Origin: CAZHRK01 sp964534555
Lineage (GTDB): Bacteria; Babelota; Babeliae; Babelales; RVW-14
DNA: 64,000 bases
Direction of reading: 5' to 3'
Assembly: GCA_964534555.1 (NCBI GenBank)
Contig: CAZHRK010000001.1
Span: 372,001 to 436,000, forward strand
Shown here: positions 43,137-50,487 of the stretch, one piece after another
Layout of the letters: each line of letters starts with the position of its first letter
How positions within the stretch are numbered: the first letter of the stretch is position 1
Translations under genes and position numbers: made by a program
Notes under the pieces: model-generated
Seen by the model: the letters and a program-made list of their open reading frames with translations, nothing else
Told to the model about the DNA's origin: nothing
Database searches by the model: none

Positions 43137-43165
43137 AAAGCCCCACAAACTGTGGGGCTTTTTCT
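43137..43165. terminator. Bidirectional intrinsic terminator
   Basis: AAAGCCCCACA (43137-43147) pairs with TGTGGGGCTTT around AAC, followed by TTCTTTTT. It lies between convergent genes ending at 43106 (+) and 43168 (-). Confidence 0.9.
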
Positions 43166-43167
43166 TT

Positions 43168-44100
43168 TTAGAGCGCTTGAGTAACGTGGGTCATAGCCTC
43201 GTGAAGTGCTTGCTTAATTAGCGCACCCGATGCTCGTTTATGCCCGCCACCACCAAATTGTCCAGCTAGGGCATTAACATCACGTTTTTTTGATCTGAAT
43301 GAAAGCTTTGTAAAACCTTCTTCTGTCTCATACGCAACGATTGTTGTATCAATATCAGAAAGCTGTGCTAGAAAATTAGTAAATCCAACAAGTGAATTAA
43401 GCTTGAGATTATGTGCCTTAAGATCATTTTGTGTAATTACGATCCACGCAGCATCTTTATGAGTGTCAAATACAACGGACTCTAGGAGTTTTCCCCAGAA
43501 TCGAATGATAGCTGGGTTGTGATGAGCGATAAGCTCTTGGTTTAGCACCCCAATATCTGCTCCCAGCTCAGCAAGCTCGGCTGCAACTCTAAGTGTTCGA
43601 GCTGTTGTATTACTTGTATGAAATGCTTGGGTATCATACAAAATACCTGTCATGAGGCACTCTGCAACGTATTTTGTTACGCACTCTGCACTATAGCCTT
43701 TTAAAATCAAGTAGAGCTCTTCACAGGTGCTTGCGGCATCAGGATTATTAAGGTTAACCGTTCCGCCAAGCGAGTTACTGATATGATGATCAATATTAAT
43801 AAAAGGAATGTTAGTAAAAACATCAGGAAAATAAAGCCGATCATAGTTTGCAGTATCGCATGCAATAATAAGATCAGGCACCTGTTTGTGCTCATTAATA
43901 AGAATAGCTTGAGCTTGTCGCTTAATTATCTGTTCTGAGTGAGATGGATAGATAGTTTCAACTTGTTTGCCTTGGGCACTGAGTACTGCATCAAGCGCTG
44001 CGCAGGCAGACATTCCATCACCATCGGGTTTAAAATGGGTGAGCAGTGTGATGCGTTTTGCGTCTCGCATGAGCTTATATGCTTGATTGTACTGATCCAT
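43168..44100 (-). CDS. DHH/DHHA1 phosphoesterase, NrnA-like (oligoribonuclease / pAp phosphatase)
   Basis: Family members degrade nanoRNAs and dephosphorylate pAp. It shows the DHH-domain motifs LLTHFKPDGDGMSA, IIACDTANYDR, and the name motif in NIDHHISNS with the metal-binding His pair, then the C-terminal DHHA1 substrate motif FGGGGHKRASGA. At 310 residues it has the family length. AAGGAG lies before the ATG. A perfect nine-base dyad sits just upstream of the ribosome site, suggesting leader-level regulation. Confidence 0.9.
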   Translation of the reverse strand: MDQYNQAYKLMRDAKRITLLTHFKPDGDGMSACAALDAVLSAQGKQVETIYPSHSEQIIKRQAQAILINEHKQVPDLIIACDTANYDRLYFPDVFTNIPFINIDHHISNSLGGTVNLNNPDAASTCEELYLILKGYSAECVTKYVAECLMTGILYDTQAFHTSNTTARTLRVAAELAELGADIGVLNQELIAHHNPAIIRFWGKLLESVVFDTHKDAAWIVITQNDLKAHNLKLNSLVGFTNFLAQLSDIDTTIVAYETEEGFTKLSFRSKKRDVNALAGQFGGGGHKRASGALIKQALHEAMTHVTQAL

Positions 44101-44118
44101 GGCACTCCTTGTTTATTA

Positions 44119-44148
44119 ATAGTGTGAATGGAGAGCTAATCACACTAT
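44119..44148. promoter_or_regulatory. Perfect nine-base inverted repeat upstream of the nrnA-like gene
   Basis: ATAGTGTGA (44119-44127) and TCACACTAT (44140-44148) are exact reverse complements 12 bases apart. The element ends 18 bases before the minus-strand start codon at 44100. It may be an operator or a leader hairpin next to the AAGGAG site. Confidence 0.45.
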
Positions 44149-44281
44149 GAAACAAAGGTCAACTCTCACTGTTTTCTACTTGTAACAAAATTGATTGCTT
44201 TTTAGTTTTACCCTACATAAAATTACTCTTTGAAAGATGCGGGTGGGGTCCTACGGGTTTTAATTTACAGTTTATGTGTGT

Positions 44282-44310
44282 TTGACTTTGGGGGGCTAAT
44301 CCCTTAATCT
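44282..44310 (+). promoter_or_regulatory. Candidate sigma-70-type promoter for folC
   Basis: TTGACT (44282-44287) and TAATCT (44305-44310) are separated by 17 bases. Transcription from here would give a leader of roughly 170 bases before the folC start at 44491. Confidence 0.5.
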
Positions 44311-44490
44311 GGGTTTAACTTGTTATTATTGTACATTCGACATAGATAATGCTTTTTAGAATAATTCAAAATTCTAACTGCATTTGATAATCCTAAGAGA
44401 CAAATCATACGATTGCTTGTGCAAGCTATGGTTTGGATGAGGCGCATCTACATTGTGTAGTTGGGCAAAGAGTCAGAAAAGGGCACTGAT

Positions 44491-45894
44491 ATGATTACAG
44501 GATTAGAACAGATACGTAAAAAGATTGATACTGGTCTTGGTAAAGTACGTACGTATGGTGAAGTAGTTGAGTTTCTTGATGCTTCAGCACCATATGAGTA
44601 CTCAGACCGTTCTCTACAACGTTTTAAAGATTTAGATACGGCGCTTGGTAATGTAAGCGCTCGTCTTGATGTTATTTCTATCGGTGGAACAAACGGTAAG
44701 AGCTCAACAATGCACTTTGCAGCAAAACTTCTTAAAGAAGAAGGTTTGAAAGTAGGGCTTTTATATTCGACCCATCTTCTTAACTACAACGAGCGCGTAG
44801 CAATTTCAAACGAACAAATTTCAAATAAAGCATTTGCTGATGTTTTTAATGATGTAATTAACGTTGCAGAAGCCAGCTCAATCAGCGCAACTGTTCATGA
44901 GCTTGTACTTGCAGCAGGGTTACACTATTTCGCACAAGAAAAAGTTGATGTAGTTCTAGTTGAAGTTAATTATGGTGGTCGCCTTGATGCGGTTGCTGCG
45001 CTTAATCCTAAAATTGCTGCAGTAACTCGTATTGCTGACGATAATCGCGGTGCGCTTTCAACTGATCTTGATGAAGTTGCTTATGAGATGATGGAGATTG
45101 CAAAACCAGGCACATGGTTTATCTCCGCAGAGCAAAGTAAGCTTCGTCTTCAAAAAATGAAAACATGGTGTGATGAGCGTTCTATTACCTGGACTATGCC
45201 AATTCGTAAGCTTGCAAGCTTGCCGTATATCTACGAGCAACTTTATGGCAGAACGGCTTCCCTTGGTGAACGTATTGCACAAATTTATGTAGAAGATATT
45301 AAAGGTAAGTTCTCACCATTTTTGCGTGGCAATCTTCTTGCAACACAAAAAGGTCAGCGTGGTCGTCCAACACTAGAGGCGAAACGTAATGCTGAGCTTA
45401 ATCCTATCAAAACACTCAAGAGCTTCTGGGCTGAAAACTTCGATCTCCTGAATGGTCGCTTTCAGCACCTGGATAAAGAAAAGCCTTCTATATTGCTTGA
45501 TAATGCTTCAAACCTTGATGCACTTACTAACCTATTTCTAGGTATCCGTTTGTTGCATTACCAAAAACCACTTAAAGGTCTTTCAATTGTTCTTGGTTTG
45601 AGCAGATCAATTAATGCTGTTGAAGCATTAAAACTTATTCGTTATTTAATGAAAAAAGTAAGCGGGAACATTTTCTTTGTTCAGCTTCCATCTGAATACC
45701 CATCACACGATGTACAAGAGCTTGCAGCTATTGCTAAAGACTTGAACATTAAGGCTAAATCAGCTGCTTCTTTTGCAGAAGCATTTGATCAAGCAAAAGC
45801 AGGTGTTGATGAGCGTGATGGACTTGTTGTTATAGCAGGATCAAATGATCTTGTAAGTGAATACTGGAAGCAACGCGGACTTAAAAAGCTCTAA
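44491..45894 (+). CDS. folC: Folylpolyglutamate synthase / dihydrofolate synthase family protein (FolC-type Mur ligase)
   Basis: ATP-dependent ligase that adds glutamate to folates. It has the Mur-ligase-fold P-loop ISIGGTNGKSSTMHF, the family block LYSTHLLNYNERV, VVLVEVNYGGRLDAVAAL, and the C-terminal LNGRFQHL. The family's usual SPHL and GGRxDATN are altered to STHL and GGRLDAVA, so it is somewhat divergent and a non-folate Mur-like substrate is possible. The start at 44491 is chosen over an in-frame TTG at 44461 because AAGGG precedes it. A strong terminator follows. Confidence 0.82.
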   Translation: MITGLEQIRKKIDTGLGKVRTYGEVVEFLDASAPYEYSDRSLQRFKDLDTALGNVSARLDVISIGGTNGKSSTMHFAAKLLKEEGLKVGLLYSTHLLNYNERVAISNEQISNKAFADVFNDVINVAEASSISATVHELVLAAGLHYFAQEKVDVVLVEVNYGGRLDAVAALNPKIAAVTRIADDNRGALSTDLDEVAYEMMEIAKPGTWFISAEQSKLRLQKMKTWCDERSITWTMPIRKLASLPYIYEQLYGRTASLGERIAQIYVEDIKGKFSPFLRGNLLATQKGQRGRPTLEAKRNAELNPIKTLKSFWAENFDLLNGRFQHLDKEKPSILLDNASNLDALTNLFLGIRLLHYQKPLKGLSIVLGLSRSINAVEALKLIRYLMKKVSGNIFFVQLPSEYPSHDVQELAAIAKDLNIKAKSAASFAEAFDQAKAGVDERDGLVVIAGSNDLVSEYWKQRGLKKL

Positions 45895-45943
45895 TAAATT
45901 ATTAAAACCTCGTGATAACCTCATTTTGCATACCGCTATGCAT

Positions 45944-45980
45944 AACAAAAAAGGCTCCCTAAAAAAGAGCCTTTTTTGTT
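45944..45980. terminator. Bidirectional intrinsic terminator
   Basis: AACAAAAAAGGCTC (45944-45957) pairs perfectly with GAGCCTTTTTTGTT (45967-45980) around a nine-base A-rich loop. It lies between convergent folC and galU. Confidence 0.92.
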
Positions 45981-45997
45981 GTCTAAACTCTGAAAAA

Positions 45998-46936
45998 TTA
46001 AAGCGATGTAAGTGATGCACCGCCTTTATTTTTACTTATCATTGCGGCTTTACCCTGCATAACAAGAATATCTCGTTCTAAGGTATTAAGATAATTAAGG
46101 ATATCTTCACCGTATTTGGCATTTCTGAGTGCAAGGTCGATATTTGCCTTAAGAAGGCCAAGTGGGTTGCCAATATCGTAGCGAGTTCCTTGAATCTTAT
46201 ATGCAAATACTTTTTCGCCTGAGAGCAAGAGCGATTGAATCGCGTCAGTGAGTTGAATTTCTCCACCAGCTCCAATATTCATTTCATCAAGAATATTAAA
46301 GATATTTGGTGAAAGGACATAACGACCAACAATAGCGAGATTTGACGGAGCGTCAATAAGTGTTGGTTTTTCAACAAGCTCTTTGACTTGAAAAAGATTT
46401 GGTGAAAATTGTTTGCGAATCCCTATGATGCCATAGCTGCTTACTTGATCCATTGGGACCTCTTGTACAGCGACAACATTACATTTTTCTTGGATTGCAA
46501 TTTGCATAAGCTGCGCCATGCAAGGAGTTGGGCTGATGATAATATCGTCTGGCAGGAATACTGCAACGTGTTCTTTGCCTACTACGTGGCGTGCGGTCCA
46601 CACCGCGTGGCCAAGCCCAAGCGCCTCTTTCTGGCGCATGTAGATGAAGTTAGAGGCATTAATAATCTTGTTAACACCTTCTAATAAATCTTCTTTTTTG
46701 CGGTTTTTTAGAAAGAGCTCAAGCTCTGGATACGGATCAAAATGATCTTCTATCACACTTTTGTTTTTACCTGTGATAACGACAAATGTCTTGATGCTTG
46801 ATTTTACTCCCTCTTCAATAATGTATTGAATTGCGGGTTTATCAAGCAACGGGAGCATTTCTTTTGGTGTCGTTTTCGTTGCAGGAAGAAAACGTGTTCC
46901 TAAACCGCCTGCAGGTATAATGGCTTTATGTATCAT
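45998..46936 (-). CDS. galU: UTP-glucose-1-phosphate uridylyltransferase
   Basis: Makes UDP-glucose for envelope polysaccharide and glycolipid synthesis. The N-terminal nucleotide site IPAGGLGTRFLPATKTTPKEMLPL is present in two adjacent blocks, followed by QYIIEEGVKSGI-type helix, FLPDDIIIS, EKP(TLIDAPS) and the sugar-binding GEIQLTDAI. At 312 residues it is full length. It follows pheS on the same strand after a 72-base gap that contains a GC-rich hairpin. No glycosyltransferase cluster is nearby. Confidence 0.95.
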   Translation of the reverse strand: MIHKAIIPAGGLGTRFLPATKTTPKEMLPLLDKPAIQYIIEEGVKSSIKTFVVITGKNKSVIEDHFDPYPELELFLKNRKKEDLLEGVNKIINASNFIYMRQKEALGLGHAVWTARHVVGKEHVAVFLPDDIIISPTPCMAQLMQIAIQEKCNVVAVQEVPMDQVSSYGIIGIRKQFSPNLFQVKELVEKPTLIDAPSNLAIVGRYVLSPNIFNILDEMNIGAGGEIQLTDAIQSLLLSGEKVFAYKIQGTRYDIGNPLGLLKANIDLALRNAKYGEDILNYLNTLERDILVMQGKAAMISKNKGGASLTSL

Positions 46937-46982
46937 TACCTCTCCTTCGCCATGTACTTAACCCTTGGGCTTGTTACTACAA

Positions 46983-47002
46983 AGGGCGCTCTAAAGCGCC
47001 CT
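46983..47002 (-). terminator. Weak terminator-like hairpin between pheS and galU
   Basis: AGGGCGCT / AGCGCCCT (eight pairs) with a four-base loop begins six bases after the pheS stop on the minus strand, but only TTTG follows, so it may attenuate rather than end transcription into galU. Confidence 0.5.
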
Positions 47003-47008
47003 GTTGTA

Positions 47009-48034
47009 TTAAAATTGCTCTAAGAATTTTACTTTCCCACTGAAAAAATGTCTAATGTCATCTATTCCGTATTTCAGCATTGCAAGACGCGTGAGTCCAA
47101 AGCCAAATGCAAATCCTGAATAGACTTCAGGATCTATTCCCCCAGCCCTTAAGACATGGGGGTGGACCATGCCACCAGGAAATACTTCAATCCATGTAGA
47201 GTGCTTGCAGACTGAACAGCCTGTTGTGCAAAAAACACAACGCATATCTATTTCAAAGCCTGGTTCAACAAACGGGAAAAAGCCTGGTCTAATTCTGATA
47301 TCAAGCTCATCTTTCCCGAATAATGTTTTAAGGAATGTCTGTGCCGTTGCAAACAGATGAGATACTGTAATATTTTTATCTACTACGAGCCCTTCACATT
47401 GCATGAACATAAAATCATGCGATGCGTCAACAGCCTCATGACGATAGGTTCTGCCTGGTGCTATGCCTGCAATTGGTGGGGTTGAGCGTTGCATTGCTCT
47501 AATTTGTACAGGCGATGTGTGTGTACGCAGAAGCATTCCTGGCTTGTCTGTCCAGAATGTGTCATACATATCACGGGCAGGGTGGTCTTGTGGAATATTA
47601 AGAGCCGTAAAATTATAAAAATCTGTTTCAAATTCTGGGCCGTCCCAAACTTGAAATCCCATAGATAAGAATATCGTTTGTATTTCTCTTACTACTTGTG
47701 TGTAAGGGTGCAGGTGCCCCTGGCGATGGTTGACAGCATACGCTGTCACATCGAAGTTTTTTTGTTTTTCAATTTCAGCAGCTGCTTGAGAATTAATAAT
47801 GTGCGCGCGCTGCAGCTCAAGAGCAGCTTCTGCTTCTTGTCTGACTGCTTGGATTTGTGGACCAAATATTTTTTTATCATCAAGTGATAGCGTTTTCATT
47901 TCGCTTAAGAGCGAGGTGATAAGACCTTTTTTACCAAGCAGTTCCTGTCGTAGATCTTCAAGCTGTTTAAGATCATTACATGCTGGTATTTTGCTTAGTA
48001 TAAGGTTTTTTATTGCTGAAATTTGGTCTGTCAT
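47009..48034 (-). CDS. pheS: Phenylalanyl-tRNA synthetase alpha subunit
   Basis: Catalytic subunit of the alpha2-beta2 class II enzyme. An N-terminal coiled coil (about residues 1-80) precedes the catalytic domain, which has RQGHLHPYTQ, the motif GPEFETDFYNF, motif 2 TYRHEAVDASHDFMFMQCEG, and motif 3 GFAFGFGLTRLAMLKYGIDDIR. I chose the ATG at 48034 since the longer frame adds nine unlikely residues. A four-cysteine cluster (CVFCTTGCSVC) is visible between motifs. pheT is not adjacent, which is uncommon. Confidence 0.96.
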   Translation of the reverse strand: MTDQISAIKNLILSKIPACNDLKQLEDLRQELLGKKGLITSLLSEMKTLSLDDKKIFGPQIQAVRQEAEAALELQRAHIINSQAAAEIEKQKNFDVTAYAVNHRQGHLHPYTQVVREIQTIFLSMGFQVWDGPEFETDFYNFTALNIPQDHPARDMYDTFWTDKPGMLLRTHTSPVQIRAMQRSTPPIAGIAPGRTYRHEAVDASHDFMFMQCEGLVVDKNITVSHLFATAQTFLKTLFGKDELDIRIRPGFFPFVEPGFEIDMRCVFCTTGCSVCKHSTWIEVFPGGMVHPHVLRAGGIDPEVYSGFAFGFGLTRLAMLKYGIDDIRHFFSGKVKFLEQF

Positions 48035-48118
48035 TATTTTACTTTCGCAATCTGCGTGCATATCTCTTTGTCTTTTGAGGATTACACGAACTCTTATTTT
48101 TTCAAGTTAATAGAGTAT

Positions 48119-49183
48119 TTATCGAATCTTAAGTGTCAGTAGGGTTAAAAGTGCCAAGATTAAAGAAATAATCCAGAACCTAATAACAATTTTTGTTTCA
48201 GGCCAACCAAGAAGCTCAAAATGGTGGTGTATAGGAGCCATCTTAAAAATTCTTTTTTTCCAAAATTTATAAGAAAAGACCTGAAGAATAACTGATATAG
48301 TTTCAGCTACAAAAATACCACCACACAAAGGCAAAAGGAGCTCTTGTCGTGCCATGACCGCCATAAGTGCAAGCCCAGCTCCAAGAGGGAGTGATCCAAC
48401 ATCACCCATAAAAATCTGAGCTGGATGCGCATTGTACCATAAAAACCCAAGGAGAGCCCCAATTAATGTTGCTGCAAGAATAGCGACCTCTGCGCTACCT
48501 GCATAAGGAATAAGCAGGTAATTAGCAAAACCTTTATGCCCAGCAAGGTAGGCAATTGTACCAAACGCAGCAAAGTTACAAATAAGTGGGCCTGTAGCAA
48601 GTCCATCAAGGCCATCAGTAAGGTTTACAGCGTTACTTGTTGCGATCATGATATACGCAACCCAAGGTATGGCAAAAAGCCCAAGGGCAGGGGAGAAGCT
48701 TTTTATAAAAGGGATGCAAATCTCTGTTGTTGGTGTAGCAAAAAGATACCACGCTCCTGCAATCAGTAACGATGAACCAATCTGAAGTCTAAATTTTAGG
48801 GTCGCGCTGATGCCTTTACGCATTGTGATTTTGTACCAATCATCAAGAAAGCCAATAAGGCCGAACGCAGCAAGGCATGCGGTAAAGACCCATACTTTCG
48901 GCTCAAGGAGGTTATTCCAGATAAGGGTATTAACTAAAAAAACTAAAAGCATAAAAAGACCACCCATCGTTGGGGTGTCATTTTTTGCTTGATGGGTTTC
49001 AGGGGTCCAGTCACGTACTTTTGATCTGAAATAACGTTGGCAGAATCGTATAAAAATTTGCCCAAAAATAAAGCTGAGCAGAAGTGATGTTAAGAGTGCT
49101 GCGATAGCGCGAACACTTACATAATGAAAAATATGGAGCGGAGAAAACTGCTCACCGAGCAGCTGAGAGAGATGGTAGAGCAT
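48119..49183 (-). CDS. mraY: Phospho-N-acetylmuramoyl-pentapeptide-transferase
   Basis: Integral inner-membrane enzyme that transfers phospho-MurNAc-pentapeptide to undecaprenyl phosphate, forming lipid I. About ten helices are visible. Catalytic motifs are KNDTPTMGG, FLDDWYKI (DDD-equivalent Asp pair), NAVNLTDGLDGLA, and FMGDVGSLPLG, ending with the APIHHHFE loop. The start at 49183 follows GGAAG; the longer frame is unsupported. It lies downstream of two exported proteins of unknown function and is not in a dcw cluster. Confidence 0.96.
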   Translation of the reverse strand: MLYHLSQLLGEQFSPLHIFHYVSVRAIAALLTSLLLSFIFGQIFIRFCQRYFRSKVRDWTPETHQAKNDTPTMGGLFMLLVFLVNTLIWNNLLEPKVWVFTACLAAFGLIGFLDDWYKITMRKGISATLKFRLQIGSSLLIAGAWYLFATPTTEICIPFIKSFSPALGLFAIPWVAYIMIATSNAVNLTDGLDGLATGPLICNFAAFGTIAYLAGHKGFANYLLIPYAGSAEVAILAATLIGALLGFLWYNAHPAQIFMGDVGSLPLGAGLALMAVMARQELLLPLCGGIFVAETISVILQVFSYKFWKKRIFKMAPIHHHFELLGWPETKIVIRFWIISLILALLTLLTLKIR

Positions 49184-49255
49184 GGTACACTTCCAATCTT
49201 TTGGGTTACTGTGCAAAAGCGTTGGAAGTATACCATGAAAAAGCGCTATAAACTA

Positions 49256-50464
49256 CTAGGCTGCCGCTTGGGTGCTGTCTTCTATTGTGGCAGGTGGGTT
49301 GAGCAACAAGCTCATAACGCGTGAGGTAAGCTTATTTGTAATATCGCTTACTGCGCTTTGAGGGTCTGTTGCAACTTTTGATAAAAGGCTATAAAGCACG
49401 TCTTTTGATGCAAGTGTTTTGGTGATCGCTGCTGATATTTTTTGAATGATGCCATTTTTTGAGCCAATAATTTCACCTCTTAGCTCTTCTTCAATATCGC
49501 TTAAAAGAGCAATCATGTTTTTATAGATCGTTGCTGTCCATAAGCGGCCTTTTAGTGCTCTTTTAGTTTCTTCAAGAACAGCAAGAAGTGCTATTTTGTC
49601 GACTTGATTGTCACTCGTATAAGCGTCAACTACAATACAATAATTATTAATAGCCTTGCTGTAGCGGGTGCCATGCTGAGCAAGTTCTTTGAGGCACATC
49701 AAGTGGCGTCTTTTCAGATCAAGCAAATGTGGTTTGCGTGATGCGTATTCATCAAGCTCATATTTTTCAAGAATAATAAGCTGTAGCTTGTAAAGCTCGC
49801 CATCAAGGCTTTTGCATAAATCTTTAAACTTTTTGTCTGTAATCTTTTTAATAACGCGTCTTAAGTACGTTACTGTCTCAAGTTGTGTGTTATTTTTTTT
49901 ATCACAGGGTGACACAAAAAGTTCTACGGTGTGATTGATGGTATCTACTGCTTGCAGGATGATTTTTGTTTCATGTGTTGCGTAGTCACTTATCAGATCA
50001 AGCGCATTAAGAAACTCTTGTATAAAGAGGTCTTCATCAGACTGAATACCCAGTTGTTTTTTTAGATATGAATCTTGCCATTCATCACAGAACTCGACAG
50101 CATCGTTAATAATACTGATTGTTCCGTTTTGTAGGTGTTTTTCAGCTTGTGTGCAAATGTGTTGTACCATTAATCTAACTAAATTAGATGGAACATTTAT
50201 GCCGTGTTGTTTCACTGAAAATACAGCAATTTTAATACTGTTAAAAATACGTGTTGCACGATCTTGAATCACTGTTCGCACGTCAGAGCTAGCACTGTTT
50301 GATGCCTGGTCAAATGTTTCATATAGCTCTTGGCATACAGCAACATCATGCCGTGATATCGGCTGGTAGACTGTATGTATGAGTGTTTCCATGCTGCCAT
50401 CTGCAGCTTGGGCAAAAGCCCAAGTTACAGAAAGCAAAATAAGTAGTTTTTTGTATATCATCAC
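49256..50464 (-). CDS. Hypothetical exported helical protein, 402 residues
   Basis: No family recognised. A signal peptide (MMIYKKLLILLSVTWAFAQA) leads into an almost entirely alpha-helical protein with several Cys residues spread through it (HICTQAEK, EFCDEW, SPCDKK, DLCKSL, NYCIVV). Disulfide bonding in the periplasm is therefore possible and would fit the DsbD-type transporter at 10544. The C-terminus ends in a hydrophobic segment SRVMSLLLNPPA. It follows the 743-residue exported protein by 23 bases on the same strand, and mraY is 72 bases downstream. Confidence 0.6.
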   Translation of the reverse strand: MMIYKKLLILLSVTWAFAQAADGSMETLIHTVYQPISRHDVAVCQELYETFDQASNSASSDVRTVIQDRATRIFNSIKIAVFSVKQHGINVPSNLVRLMVQHICTQAEKHLQNGTISIINDAVEFCDEWQDSYLKKQLGIQSDEDLFIQEFLNALDLISDYATHETKIILQAVDTINHTVELFVSPCDKKNNTQLETVTYLRRVIKKITDKKFKDLCKSLDGELYKLQLIILEKYELDEYASRKPHLLDLKRRHLMCLKELAQHGTRYSKAINNYCIVVDAYTSDNQVDKIALLAVLEETKRALKGRLWTATIYKNMIALLSDIEEELRGEIIGSKNGIIQKISAAITKTLASKDVLYSLLSKVATDPQSAVSDITNKLTSRVMSLLLNPPATIEDSTQAAA

Positions 50465-50487
50465 AATCGCTTTCTTATGATGCGTTT

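Larger units (their letters stand above)
44101..44490. other. 390-base divergent intergenic region (nrnA-like / folC)
   Basis: No gene is supported here. It holds the ribosome site of the nrnA-like gene, a nine-base dyad at 44119-44148, a candidate plus-strand promoter at 44282-44310, and a leader of about 170 bases before folC. The leader has a ten-codon ATG-to-TAG reading frame at 44428-44460 without a ribosome site. I could not match the region to a known RNA family. Confidence 0.4.

Noticed and set aside
44428..44460. Ten-codon leader peptide before folC
   Set aside because: It has no ribosome site and no run of regulatory codons; too short to support.
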